A stretch of DNA of 55,108 nucleotides from Paludibacteraceae bacterium (lineage in GTDB: Bacteria; Bacteroidota; Bacteroidia; Bacteroidales; Paludibacteraceae), in the NCBI GenBank assembly GCA_017527905.1, contig JAFXPK010000049.1, forward strand, positions 1 through 55,108, in the 5' to 3' direction. Every line of letters starts with the position of its first letter. Position 1 is the stretch's first letter. Positions 8,555 through 15,896 of the stretch are shown here, piece by piece. The position numbers and the translations under genes are program-made. Below the pieces are notes generated by a model. That model made no database searches and had not been told where the DNA came from. It saw only the letters and a list, made by a program, of their open reading frames with translations.

Positions 8555-8587
8555 ATACTACGTTTTTCATTGTCAATCTTCTAAACA

Positions 8588-8618
8588 CAAAAATAATCAC
8601 ATCACATCAAAACACCAA
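8588..8618 (-). promoter_or_regulatory. promoter of the putative toxin-antitoxin pair
   Basis: Minus-strand TTG (8616-8618), 20 nt, TATTTTTG (8588-8595). The predicted start leaves a leader of about 27 nt before the ATG at 8554. Confidence 0.45.
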
Positions 8619-8691
8619 CCTGTAACTAAAAAATATTCTCTAAGTTCCAATCAAAGCAAAAATATTTATTTCACCTGTAATATGGTCCTTT

Positions 8692-9333
8692 TCATGAGCC
8701 TCTCCTAATCTTTGACCATATTTTTTTAAACAGGAAATATCCCAGTGCAGTAACCAAAGCGGATAACGCCAAAGCGAGGAGGACTTTGATGACGTAGAGA
8801 TGATTATCGTGGTGGATACGCCAATATAAATCTTTGATATATTTTGGAGCTGAAACAAAACTCATTTGTTGCACATCCACAGGCAAGTCGGTGAGTGATA
8901 ATATCTTGATGGCTTTTTCCCCTTTAACTCGTTGATCGATGAGTAAATAAGAACTGTCAGCAGCCATAACAATATACTGGTCGTATTCTGCTATCGAGTC
9001 GATGCCACCACTAGAAAACCATGGTCTATCATCATCATATCGGAAGAAACTATATACAGGTTGCTCGTTAACTGTGGAAAATTTTCCGTATGGGGTAGAT
9101 GCTTCGATTACAGCTTCATCGTCAAAAAAAGAATTTTGAATGCCGAACCATCCCTCAACGATGTCAACGTTTATAAAGTAAATGATCTGGGAATTAATGA
9201 GAAACAAAAACACGATGCCACTTTTCTGTTTGAGGTGCTCGAAACCTTTGATTTTGGAGATCACGTGGCAGGTCAACACAGCACATAATGCCGTCAATGC
9301 TAATATTAAAATTAATAACTGTAACAACAACAT
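8692..9333 (-). CDS. membrane protein of unknown function, three predicted helices
   Basis: 213 residues from the ATG at 9333. An alternative TTG 33 nt upstream lies inside the -7 box and is rejected. Helices are predicted near residues 2-22, 38-57 and 178-198, with an extracytoplasmic domain of about 115 residues between the second and third (D-S-I-A-E-Y-D-Q-Y, A-D-S-S-Y-L-L-I-D). A C-terminal K-K-I-W-S-K-I-R-R tail is probably cytoplasmic. Family not recognised. A broken copy of its 3' third lies at 7516-7768 on the other side of the toxin-antitoxin pair. Confidence 0.7.
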   Translation of the reverse strand: MLLLQLLILILALTALCAVLTCHVISKIKGFEHLKQKSGIVFLFLINSQIIYFINVDIVEGWFGIQNSFFDDEAVIEASTPYGKFSTVNEQPVYSFFRYDDDRPWFSSGGIDSIAEYDQYIVMAADSSYLLIDQRVKGEKAIKILSLTDLPVDVQQMSFVSAPKYIKDLYWRIHHDNHLYVIKVLLALALSALVTALGYFLFKKIWSKIRRGS

Positions 9334-9363
9334 AACTGACCAACCTTTAAAATCCGTTTGTGG

Positions 9364-9371
9364 CAAAAGTA
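9364..9371 (-). promoter_or_regulatory. -7 box TACTTTTG upstream of the membrane gene
   Basis: A perfect TAnnTTTG match, followed by GCC, 30 nt before the ATG at 9333. It overlaps the alternative TTG start and decides in favour of the ATG. No clear -33 element. Confidence 0.4.
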
Positions 9372-9384
9372 GCGAAAATTAGAT

Positions 9385-9849
9385 CTATTTATATTTTTCT
9401 ATCTCCTCGACTCTCTGAGGCGAATAAAATTCCAGGGTGACACGTATGTTTTGTTCGTAATCGAGCGAAGTCTTGTTATTGGGCACCTTAGGCTCCTTGC
9501 CTCCACAGCCAATGAATTTAACTCTTTCAGGATCCACGCCGCGGTCGACAAGTGCTTGGCGGACATATTTAGCCCTTCTCCATGACAGTTTGTGCAATGA
9601 GTGTTCCAAGCCATCACAACTACCTGTATGTCCCACCACAAGAAACGTATCAGCAGGGAATCTAGAGATAAACTCGGCCATCTCGTCAAACTGTACCGAA
9701 TCTTGAGGTGACATGATCTCAATATTATAATAACTCCACTCGAATTTCACCGAGGAAGAATCCTCCTTCATAAGTTCTTCTTGTGCTATAGCCACCTGAA
9801 AAGTGGTGATGGCAAATAAGCCGACTAAAACTTTCTTCCAGAGATTCAT
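9385..9849 (-). CDS. OmpA-family C-terminal-domain protein
   Basis: 154 residues: signal peptide (to about residue 22, VAIA-Q), a short linker, then a peptidoglycan-binding OmpA-like domain. The domain shows V-V-G-H-T (about 72-76), followed by a stretch with R-R-A-K-Y-V-R-Q-A-L-V-D-R-G-V-D (about 92-107) and I-G-C-G-G-K-E-P (about 113-120), matching the family pattern (GHTDxxG ... RAxxVxxxLxxxGV ... GxGxxxP). The Asp after GHT is replaced (GHTGSCDG). It is soluble in the periplasm, since there is no lipobox or barrel. Confidence 0.85.
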   Translation of the reverse strand: MNLWKKVLVGLFAITTFQVAIAQEELMKEDSSSVKFEWSYYNIEIMSPQDSVQFDEMAEFISRFPADTFLVVGHTGSCDGLEHSLHKLSWRRAKYVRQALVDRGVDPERVKFIGCGGKEPKVPNNKTSLDYEQNIRVTLEFYSPQRVEEIEKYK

Positions 9850-9879
9850 AACTAACTTTATTCCAAAGAGGTGACTTCA

Positions 9880-9887
9880 CAAAGATA
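9880..9887 (-). promoter_or_regulatory. -7 box TATCTTTG of the OmpA-like gene
   Basis: Minus-strand match to TAnnTTTG, 31 nt before the ATG at 9849. The remaining bases to 10082 show nothing recognisable. Confidence 0.4.
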
Positions 9888-10082
9888 GCAAAAACGCTCA
9901 AAACACAATCATTTACCAGCAGAATTCATCTCTTAAATTCTTCGTCGATTGATATGTTGTATATATGTTAAACGGAGGCAAATGATGGGGTAAGGAGATA
10001 ATATTTACGAATAGAGAAAGGAAAAAACAGATTGCCAATAAAATCAGACGATCACATGAGACGTGAAGAGATCCACTTAAAA

Positions 10083-10730
10083 TCAACCGTTTTTCTCCAT
10101 TTCAATCAATAACTTTTGGGCCATTCTCTTGACATCTTCCGAAGTAAGTCCTATCTCATTCTTTTTGAGTTTATTACAGTTCATGTCCAAAACCATGCTT
10201 ATCCAAGTTTTCATATATTGCTGAGCGCCATTATTATATGAAGACAACCTAGGTTGCATTGTTTTGGCTTTTTCCCAATTCCTATGACTCTTGTCATATA
10301 AATTATAATATGCATATGATATAAACCACGAGGCCCCCATCGTCCTCAACTTGACCCTTGCATCATCTTTCTGAGAATTTACATGGGGAGTGTGTGTTAG
10401 ACAAGGACAATCGTTTTTCTCCATTTCAACGAGCAACTTTCTTGCCATTATCTTGATTTCTTCTGGAGTAAGCCCAATTTCATTCTTTTTAAGGTTATTA
10501 TTGTTCATGTCCAAAACCATGCTTATCCAAGTTTTCATATATTGCTGAGCGCCATTATTATATGAAGACAACCTAGGTTGCATTGTTTTGGCTTTTTCCC
10601 AATTTCTATGACTCTTGTCATATAAATTATAATATGCATACGATATAAACCACGAAGCACCCATCGTCCTCAATTTGACCCTTGCATCATCTTTCTGAGA
10701 ATTTACATGGGGAGTGTGTGTTAGACGAGG
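10083..10730. repeat. 324-bp in-frame tandem duplication
   Basis: Two copies with an offset of exactly 324 bp (for example ACATGGGGAGTGTGTG at 10381 and 10705) differ at only scattered positions. It adds 108 codons to the DUF4298 gene without breaking frame, so the duplication is recent or homogenised. Confidence 0.9.
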
Positions 10731-11015
10731 ACGAACTTCGTTCTCACCTATGCATTCATCCAATCGCTGATACTCCTCCAGCAAATCCCACAATCCATCT
10801 TCACTGAGCACGCCACGCTTGAGGTCGGCCGGCAGCTTGCCCTTCTCGTCGGCCTCGAAATCAGCGCGCCAATCGGTTTTGTAGTAGTTATCCAACTCGT
10901 CGATGGTGGGTTGCAGAGCCTGGAAATCTGCGATCGCCTGTCGCAATTGACGGACCACCTCATTGCTTTTGTCAAAGAGGTTCTCCATATGAGTGATACG
11001 TTCTTTCCGTGTCAT
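10083..11015 (-). CDS. DUF4298 protein with a duplicated C-terminal module
   Basis: 310 residues from the ATG at 11015; a TTG eight codons upstream lies in the -7 box and is rejected. Residues 1-90 match DUF4298 (R-K-E-R-I-x-x-M-E, F-E-A-D-E-K-G-K-L-P, L-K-R-G-V-L-S-E-D-G-L-W-D-L-L-E-E). The rest is two near-identical 108-residue modules (T-H-T-P-H-V-N-S-Q start, L-V-E-M-E-K-N end; 324-bp DNA period). Each has about one W-F-I-S-Y-A-Y-Y-N-L-Y-D-K segment and a charged helical end. DUF4298 proteins are normally about 90 residues, so this is an extended form. Function unknown. Confidence 0.75.
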   Translation of the reverse strand: MTRKERITHMENLFDKSNEVVRQLRQAIADFQALQPTIDELDNYYKTDWRADFEADEKGKLPADLKRGVLSEDGLWDLLEEYQRLDECIGENEVRPRLTHTPHVNSQKDDARVKLRTMGASWFISYAYYNLYDKSHRNWEKAKTMQPRLSSYNNGAQQYMKTWISMVLDMNNNNLKKNEIGLTPEEIKIMARKLLVEMEKNDCPCLTHTPHVNSQKDDARVKLRTMGASWFISYAYYNLYDKSHRNWEKAKTMQPRLSSYNNGAQQYMKTWISMVLDMNCNKLKKNEIGLTSEDVKRMAQKLLIEMEKNG

Positions 11016-11036
11016 ATCCGTTTGATGTTTATAACA

Positions 11037-11044
11037 CAAAGATA
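11037..11044 (-). promoter_or_regulatory. -7 box TATCTTTG of the DUF4298 gene
   Basis: TAnnTTTG match 21 nt before the ATG at 11015, giving a very short leader. Confidence 0.45.
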
Positions 11045-11075
11045 TAAATTCTTGGGAGGAACGGCACAGGGAAAC

Positions 11076-11654
11076 CTATGGATTGTTCAGCAGTCCACGT
11101 AAAAACTCCAACCGTCTCTCTTCCGTCCATTTCTCCGCCCGGGAGAGGGAAAAATAGCTGACATTACCGTTCTTTTCACCCAACAGGAAGTACATGTTAA
11201 CTTTTGTTCCATCTGTCGAGCCGTAAATCCTGAAAATCATATATTGTTTTCCCTCATCCTCCTCAAGGATCTCATGTTGCAGGCCAAGCGTCTTCTCGAA
11301 GTAATCCGACTCCCACTCGTAACAGGCCTTCACAAAATCGTATCCCTTCTTTGCGCCATCCTGATTGAACTCATATCCGTCAAACCGGGAAAAGGTAACG
11401 GAGATGAGAACAGAGTCGCTATTTTGGAAGAATTGTTGTCGGCTGGCACTGTTGTACGTAGTCTTCTCCCACTTGCCAGGTATCATCACACTACCAAAGG
11501 GATGGACAAAATAGGATGTGCTATCTTTCGACGCCTCATACTCCCCACCCACAATCGTGGAACCGTAACGAGACGAAGAAATGGTTCGACAACCGATGAA
11601 AAAAGGCACTGCTGATAACAAAAGAAATAATTTTAGAAAACGATTCATACTCAT
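11076..11654 (-). CDS. lipoprotein of unknown function
   Basis: 192 residues with a lipoprotein signal (PFFIGC, Cys22 from the first Met). A second Met two residues in is an equally good start. The mature part is a single domain rich in alternating hydrophobic/charged strands (V-L-I-S-V-T-F-S-R-F-D-G-Y-E-F) and ends with W-T-E-E-R-R-L-E-F-L-R-G-L-L. This resembles small periplasmic proteins with a PsbP/DUF1795-like alpha-beta fold, though no family is certain. It is divergent from the HEAT/CatA-like operon across a 321-nt gap. Confidence 0.65.
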   Translation of the reverse strand: MSMNRFLKLFLLLSAVPFFIGCRTISSSRYGSTIVGGEYEASKDSTSYFVHPFGSVMIPGKWEKTTYNSASRQQFFQNSDSVLISVTFSRFDGYEFNQDGAKKGYDFVKACYEWESDYFEKTLGLQHEILEEDEGKQYMIFRIYGSTDGTKVNMYFLLGEKNGNVSYFSLSRAEKWTEERRLEFLRGLLNNP

Positions 11655-11721
11655 CTACCACATGTTTATAATTATATTTACAAACATAAACAAAATATAT
11701 TTTCTACCCAAATGTCTCAAG

Positions 11722-11778
11722 AAGCACTGCAAGAGGGAGATTTTTCGTTAAAAAAGCACTGCAAGAGGGATTTTTCGT
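11722..11778. repeat. short direct repeat upstream of the HEAT operon
   Basis: AAGCACTGCAAGAGGGA followed by TTTTTCGT occurs at 11722-11748 and 11754-11778; the first copy has two extra bases before the T run. It lies directly before the paired dyads. Confidence 0.75.
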
Positions 11779-11803
11779 CCGCCCCTTCTGTAATATCACA
11801 CAA

Positions 11804-11870
11804 AAAGTTTTAAGTATAATTAAAACTTTACGAATTTTGCACGAAAGTTTTAATCGTATTTAAAACTTTC
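11804..11870. promoter_or_regulatory. paired operator-like dyads 40 bp apart
   Basis: The dyad AAAGTTTTAA-N6-TTAAAACTTT occurs twice: 11804-11829 (spacer GTATAA) and 11844-11869 (spacer TCGTAT, flanked by an extra G/C pair). The centres are exactly 40 bp apart, close to four helical turns. Between them lies ATTTTGCAC, similar to a Bacteroidetes -7 region. This looks like a promoter with two binding sites for one dimeric regulator. Regulator unknown. Confidence 0.6.
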
Positions 11871-11975
11871 AGGTCAAGACACGTCGTCACATGGAATGGA
11901 TTTGAAGGCAATACATACGAAGGGATTGAGGAACTTTCCGTTCGCCAATTCTGTTCAAGAAAAAATTTCTGAAAT

Positions 11976-12503
11976 ATGGTACTGACAGAAGAGCAAATAG
12001 TAGGCACGAACAGCGAATTAGCGGCACAGGCGGCATATCACGAGCTGAAGCAATCGAACGATTTCATCGGCTTCGCGCGACGTTTCATCTTCAGCACGGA
12101 GCACCATGTGGCACGCAATGCTCTGTGGGTGCTCACCAAGGCGACGGATGCGGAGCTGGCGCAGTTGCAGGGAATGCTGCACGAACTGACCGCCCTCGCC
12201 ATGCGGACGGGCGACTCCTCCGTCAGACGTCTCTCCCTGAACATCGTGCTGCGTCTCAAGATGGAGGAAGAAGATCTTCGGACCGACTTCCTCGACTTCT
12301 GCCTGGAGCACATGGCGGACGTCCGGGAGCTCCCCGGCATCCAGTCCCTCTGCCTGAAACTCGCCTTCCGCATGTGCCAGTTCTACCCCGAACTGATGGA
12401 AGAGCTGAGACGCACCCTGGAAGCCATGGAGATGGACTATTACACACCTGCCATCAAATGCGTCAGGAACAAGATATTAAGTGGAAAAACGAAGCGATTA
12501 TGA
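11976..12503 (+). CDS. HEAT-like helical repeat protein
   Basis: 175 residues, all-helical, with paired amphipathic helices characteristic of HEAT repeats (H-H-V-A-R-N-A-L-W-V-L-T-K-A near residues 31-45; D-S-S-V-R-R-L-S-L-N-I-V-L-R-L near 74-90; L-C-L-K-L-A-F-R-M near 125-133). Likely a cytosolic scaffold for binding a partner. First gene of a three-gene operon; its TGA overlaps the ATG of the next gene (ATGA), implying translational coupling. Confidence 0.7.
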   Translation: MVLTEEQIVGTNSELAAQAAYHELKQSNDFIGFARRFIFSTEHHVARNALWVLTKATDAELAQLQGMLHELTALAMRTGDSSVRRLSLNIVLRLKMEEEDLRTDFLDFCLEHMADVRELPGIQSLCLKLAFRMCQFYPELMEELRRTLEAMEMDYYTPAIKCVRNKILSGKTKRL

Positions 12504-13123
12504 AACAGGAGATCAACCCCCAAGAGACCAATCGGGCGTACGCCTTCGAAATGTGGATGAAGTCGCCCATGCCAATGGTGACACTCACCAAGACCTTCGA
12601 CGTAACCCACCTCCTCAAGCGAAGCAAGCGGAGAGGCTGGAAGTTCACCATGCTCCTATGCTGGTGCATCGGCAAGGCGGCCAGCCGCATCGAAGAGTTC
12701 CGCATGCTGCCCGAAGGTGATAAGCTGTACCGATACGACCAACTCGCCATCGACGTGATCGTGAGCAACCGTGCGGGAGGCATCAACTCCTGCAGTATCC
12801 CCTACACGGATGATTTGCAACAGTTCAATGCAGACTATCTCTCAAGGACTCAATCGGTTAGCGCATCCTGCGAGAGCATCACCATAGAGGATGCCATGGT
12901 GATCGGCACCTCCGCCATGGTGGAGACGGAGCTCGACAGTATTGTCAACCAGTACAGTGGAGTCTTCAACAACCCGATGGTGATGTGGGGGAAATACCGC
13001 AAGGGATGGTTCAAAACCACCCTACCCATCTCGTTCCAGTTTCATCACACGCAGATGGACGGCGGGGATGCCGCAAGTTTCTTGGAGGAGTTGCAACGGT
13101 GTATCAATGAGGGAGAAAAATAG
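12500..13123 (+). CDS. CatA-like O-acyltransferase
   Basis: 207 residues, similar in length to type A chloramphenicol acetyltransferases (about 215). The catalytic signature H182-H183-x-x-x-D187-G188 is present near the C-terminus (FQFHHTQMDGGDA), with an N-terminal strand-helix region (TLTKTFDVTHLL, then FTMLLCWCIGKAA) as in that trimeric fold. Many Bacteroidetes CatA-like proteins are not resistance enzymes, so the acceptor substrate is unknown. The start is set by ATGA overlap with the HEAT gene. Confidence 0.85.
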   Translation: MKQEINPQETNRAYAFEMWMKSPMPMVTLTKTFDVTHLLKRSKRRGWKFTMLLCWCIGKAASRIEEFRMLPEGDKLYRYDQLAIDVIVSNRAGGINSCSIPYTDDLQQFNADYLSRTQSVSASCESITIEDAMVIGTSAMVETELDSIVNQYSGVFNNPMVMWGKYRKGWFKTTLPISFQFHHTQMDGGDAASFLEELQRCINEGEK

Positions 13124-13132
13124 GCTAATCAC

Positions 13133-13666
13133 ATGAACATACTAATCCTATCAGGAAGTCCACGGAAGGGTGGCAATACAGACCAATTGGTGGAGGCATT
13201 CGTCAAGGGTGCGTCGCCACGGCATACGGTGGAAGTGGTCTCCGTCCACGACCACAAGGTGGCGCCCTGCATGGGCTGCAACGCCTGTTTCAGGAGCGAA
13301 GAACACGTCTGTGTGCAGAAAGACGAGATGATAGATATATACAACAAAATGAAGCAGGCGGATATGCTGGTGATCGCCTCACCCGTTTATTTCTACGGGT
13401 TAAGTGCGCAGTTGAAGGCGGTTATCGACCGTTGCCACAACCCGATTCGGGACACCTTCAACATCAAGAAGATGGCGCTCCTTCTGGTAGGTGCCGCCAC
13501 GCTTCCCGAGCTCTTCGATAGCATCCTCGCACAGTATCAGCTTTGCCTCAACTTCTTCCACTTAGAGGATGCGGGACGTGTTTTGGTGCGGGGCGTGAAG
13601 GAGAAGGGAGATATCACCTCAACGGACGCTCTGCGGCGGGCTTATGCGTTGGGGGAGGGATTGTAA
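13133..13666 (+). CDS. flavodoxin-fold NAD(P)H-dependent FMN reductase / iron-sulfur flavoprotein-like
   Basis: 177 residues. It starts with the FMN phosphate-binding loop S-G-S-P-R-K-G-G-N-T (residues 7-16). A Cys cluster C-M-G-C-N-A-C ... C (about 45-59), as in iron-sulfur flavoproteins, is followed by S-P-V-Y-F-Y-G-L-S (about 83-91), the flavin-ring loop. It probably carries out small-molecule or quinone reduction. Nine nt separate it from the CatA-like gene, so it is the third gene of that operon. Confidence 0.87.
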   Translation: MNILILSGSPRKGGNTDQLVEAFVKGASPRHTVEVVSVHDHKVAPCMGCNACFRSEEHVCVQKDEMIDIYNKMKQADMLVIASPVYFYGLSAQLKAVIDRCHNPIRDTFNIKKMALLLVGAATLPELFDSILAQYQLCLNFFHLEDAGRVLVRGVKEKGDITSTDALRRAYALGEGL

Positions 13667-13699
13667 ATCCATAATGATGTCATATTATTCAATGGATTG

Positions 13700-14260
13700 T
13701 CAATCCTTGCGTATTATATAGAAGGGGAAGGAAATCACATGATCATCCGCCGACCCCTTGCGATGCACTCTGATGGTTGCAGAATCCATTAGCGCATAAT
13801 CAAACGGATAATCATCGCTGGAAAAATATATCGTGTCATGGGAGATGCGATACGTGCCTTTTCTGTCAAAGATTCCGAAGCATACGGCTCGTTCCACGAA
13901 ACTGCCATCTTCCCTTAAATATAGCGTATTGCCACATCCGCCAGCCGCTTCATGAAACGCCTTCAGTTTGATGGGTGCCCCCACATTGGGGAATCTGACG
14001 ATCCCCATCGGGAAAGCGATGATTAGGCAGAAAGAAACGCCCATCACCAGACATTCAACCACATTCTGTTTCGTACGATCCGTCCCCTTTATCAGCCGAT
14101 AAACTTTTTTGATTAGTCTGACGAGAAGGACTATAGAACAGACAAACAACAGCAAATAAACAAGTAAAGTAAACACCCATAATTTCCCTTCCCACAGGAA
14201 CTGCGTGTTTACCGCCAGAAGCAACAGAATAGTGAATATGAGGGGCTTGGATAATTTCAT
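13700..14260 (-). CDS. two-to-three-helix membrane protein, paralogue of the next gene
   Basis: 186 residues from the ATG at 14260, chosen because the paralogue begins with the same M-K-L-S-K sequence; a TTG further upstream is rejected. Helices near 6-22, 29-50 and 76-95 are followed by an extracytoplasmic domain of about 90 residues with L-Y-L-R-E-D-G-S-F, F-G-I-F-D-R-K-G-T-Y-R-I-S and S-S-D-D-Y-P-F-D-Y-A. That domain resembles small beta-rich repeat domains in Bacteroidetes envelope proteins. Function unknown. Lies 27 nt downstream of the next gene. Confidence 0.65.
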   Translation of the reverse strand: MKLSKPLIFTILLLLAVNTQFLWEGKLWVFTLLVYLLLFVCSIVLLVRLIKKVYRLIKGTDRTKQNVVECLVMGVSFCLIIAFPMGIVRFPNVGAPIKLKAFHEAAGGCGNTLYLREDGSFVERAVCFGIFDRKGTYRISHDTIYFSSDDYPFDYALMDSATIRVHRKGSADDHVISFPFYIIRKD

Positions 14261-14287
14261 AAATCTATATGATTGAATGACAATCAA

Positions 14288-14923
14288 TTAATCGTTATGT
14301 ATATAATAAACAGCATTCGATAATGCATTTTTATCTTTTGCACGCTTCATATGAACTCTTATGGTGGTGGAATCCATCACCGCATAATCAAACGGATAAT
14401 CATCGCTGAAAAAATAGATAGTGTCATTTGAGATGCGGTAAGTACCTGTTTCATCATAAACTCCAAAACATACTTGTCTGTCACGGAAGGTGCCATCTTC
14501 TTTCAGATAAAGGGCATAGCTACTTCCCGCAACGCCTCTGCGAGATGCCTTCATGATGGCGGGTGACTCTATGTCAGTCCTTTGTATAATTCCATACGGC
14601 CAAACTGCTATTATGCATAATATCCCGAAAATGGCCACTAATTCAACCACATCCCGTCTATTCCGAACTTTTTCTCTCACGAGTTTATACCCCCTTTTAA
14701 CAAAAAGTACGAAAAGCACAACCACATCCCGTCTATTCCGAACTTTTTCTCTCACGAGTTTATACCCCTTTTTAACAAAAAGTACGAAAAGCACAACCAC
14801 ACACACAAATAATATGAAGTCAATTAGAAAGGTTAAAAATCCCAATTCCCCTTCCCAAAGGAACTGCGTGTTTACCGCCAGAAGCAACAGAATTGCGAAT
14901 ATGAGTGTCTTAGATAGTTTCAT
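14288..14923 (-). CDS. membrane protein paralogue with internal 25-residue duplication
   Basis: 211 residues. Same architecture as the downstream neighbour: the MKLSK start, helices, then a beta-rich domain with L-Y-L-K-E-D-G-T-F, G-T-Y-R-I-S-N-D-T-I and the D-D-Y-P-F-D-Y-A signature. A 75-bp tandem duplication repeats a 25-residue segment (V-L-F-V-L-F-V-K-x-G-Y-K-L-V-R-E-K) after the second helix, lengthening the region before the third helix. Function unknown; one operon with the genes on both sides. Confidence 0.65.
   Translation of the reverse strand: MKLSKTLIFAILLLLAVNTQFLWEGELGFLTFLIDFILFVCVVVLFVLFVKKGYKLVREKVRNRRDVVVLFVLFVKRGYKLVREKVRNRRDVVELVAIFGILCIIAVWPYGIIQRTDIESPAIMKASRRGVAGSSYALYLKEDGTFRDRQVCFGVYDETGTYRISNDTIYFFSDDYPFDYAVMDSTTIRVHMKRAKDKNALSNAVYYIHND
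14645..14795. repeat. 75-bp in-frame tandem duplication
   Basis: AACCACATCCCGTCTATTCC occurs at 14645 and 14720, and similarity continues for 75 bp. The copies differ at one or two positions. It duplicates the end of a membrane helix plus a basic loop. Confidence 0.85.
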
Positions 14924-14930
14924 AATACCT

Positions 14931-15353
14931 CTATTTCTTTTCTTTGTTATCAGGTTCTGTGACAGGCGATTCGGAAGCGGCCTTTTTTATGGAGTCTCTC
15001 TTCGCTTTCTTCCGACGCAACTCTTTCTGTTTCATATATGGATCGGAACTATCACGACCAATTGTTTTTATCACATGAATCGTATCTGCATGGGGGTCAT
15101 ACTTTTCAACGTATAACATGTAAGGATATCCCTCTTCATAATAGAAATTACTGAATTCACCACAAAAGGGGTCCCATTTTATGGTATCTTTTCTGCTATA
15201 TCTTTTTTTTATCAAATAGCAACGTTTATCATCGACCGTGACCCGTTCGGCTGCCACTTGCATAAATTCTCCCTCCAAGTTCTGGGCAAAACCACTTACG
15301 GTGCTCAGTAGCAACGTGGTGAAGAGGAGAATTATGTTGAGGATATGTTTCAT
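14931..15353 (-). CDS. secreted DUF4377-like protein
   Basis: 140 residues with a cleavable signal peptide (to about residue 24, GFAQ). The core V-A-A-E-R-V-T-V-D-D-K-R-C-Y-L-I-K then W-D-P-F-C-G-E-F and E-E-G-Y-P-Y-M-L-Y-V resembles DUF4377 (Cys near the start, W-x2-F, G-Y-x-Y-x-L-x-V). The C-terminus is a charged tail (K-R-D-S-I-K-K-A ... K-E-K-K). Role unknown. It lies 7 nt upstream of the membrane pair, so probably in their operon. Confidence 0.6.
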   Translation of the reverse strand: MKHILNIILLFTTLLLSTVSGFAQNLEGEFMQVAAERVTVDDKRCYLIKKRYSRKDTIKWDPFCGEFSNFYYEEGYPYMLYVEKYDPHADTIHVIKTIGRDSSDPYMKQKELRRKKAKRDSIKKAASESPVTEPDNKEKK

Positions 15354-15376
15354 ACTATTACCATTTTAGTTATCAT

Positions 15377-15877
15377 TCACCTCACAACCCCATACCTCAC
15401 CACCGTATAGACCTTCCCATCCTTGATGGCTCCTTTGCGTATGGTAGCTTCCAGTTCGTATCCGTTCTTTTCCAGCACCTTGGCGGAGGCGATGTTGGGA
15501 GCGAATACATGTGCGCTGATGCGTTGAATATCAAGCAGTTCGAAAGCTAGGCGAGTGATTTGCGCCACGGCCTGCGTCATGATGCCTTGCGACCAATGGT
15601 CCGTCAGTAGCATATAGCCCAACTCGCCGTCTATGCGATAGACATCCTCTCTACGCTCCACCGAAATGCTACCCACCACCTGCCCGTCCACAGTCACAGC
15701 ACGGAATAGACCGCTCTTGCCCTCTGCCTCCGTCACCATGTTCAGCCACCATTCCGCATCGGAATCGGTGTAGGGGGAAGGCAGACGGTCGGAGAGATAT
15801 TGCCTGTCAACAGTATTGCACAATGCTTTCAGGCTCTCTTTGTCAGACAGGATCCATTTGCGAAGTTGTATATTCAT
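15377..15877 (-). CDS. GNAT-family N-acetyltransferase (RimJ/RimL-like)
   Basis: 166 residues. The ATG at 15877 gives the normal family start (IQLRKWILSD) and clears the stop of the preceding gene by 19 nt. Conserved features: a strand with D-G-E-L-G-Y-M-L (about 79-86), then the acetyl-CoA loop region (W-S-Q-G-I-M-T-Q-A-V), and A-S-A-K-V-L-E-K-N-G-Y-E-L-E-A near residues 131-145, the standard end of RimJ/L-type enzymes. Substrate unknown, small molecule or N-terminus. Paired with an alpha/beta hydrolase. Confidence 0.88.
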   Translation of the reverse strand: MNIQLRKWILSDKESLKALCNTVDRQYLSDRLPSPYTDSDAEWWLNMVTEAEGKSGLFRAVTVDGQVVGSISVERREDVYRIDGELGYMLLTDHWSQGIMTQAVAQITRLAFELLDIQRISAHVFAPNIASAKVLEKNGYELEATIRKGAIKDGKVYTVVRYGVVR

Positions 15878-15896
15878 ATCACATATAATTAAACGT

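Noticed and set aside
12125..12499. Extension of the CatA-like frame upstream over the HEAT gene
   Set aside because: The extension is low-complexity Arg/Gly/His-rich sequence antagonistic to the real HEAT frame; the ATG at 12500 with ATGA coupling is the natural start.
12500..13123. Chloramphenicol resistance gene
   Set aside because: The catalytic motif fits the fold, but similarity elsewhere is weak and the operon context does not look like a resistance cassette, so only a CatA-like acyltransferase is claimed.
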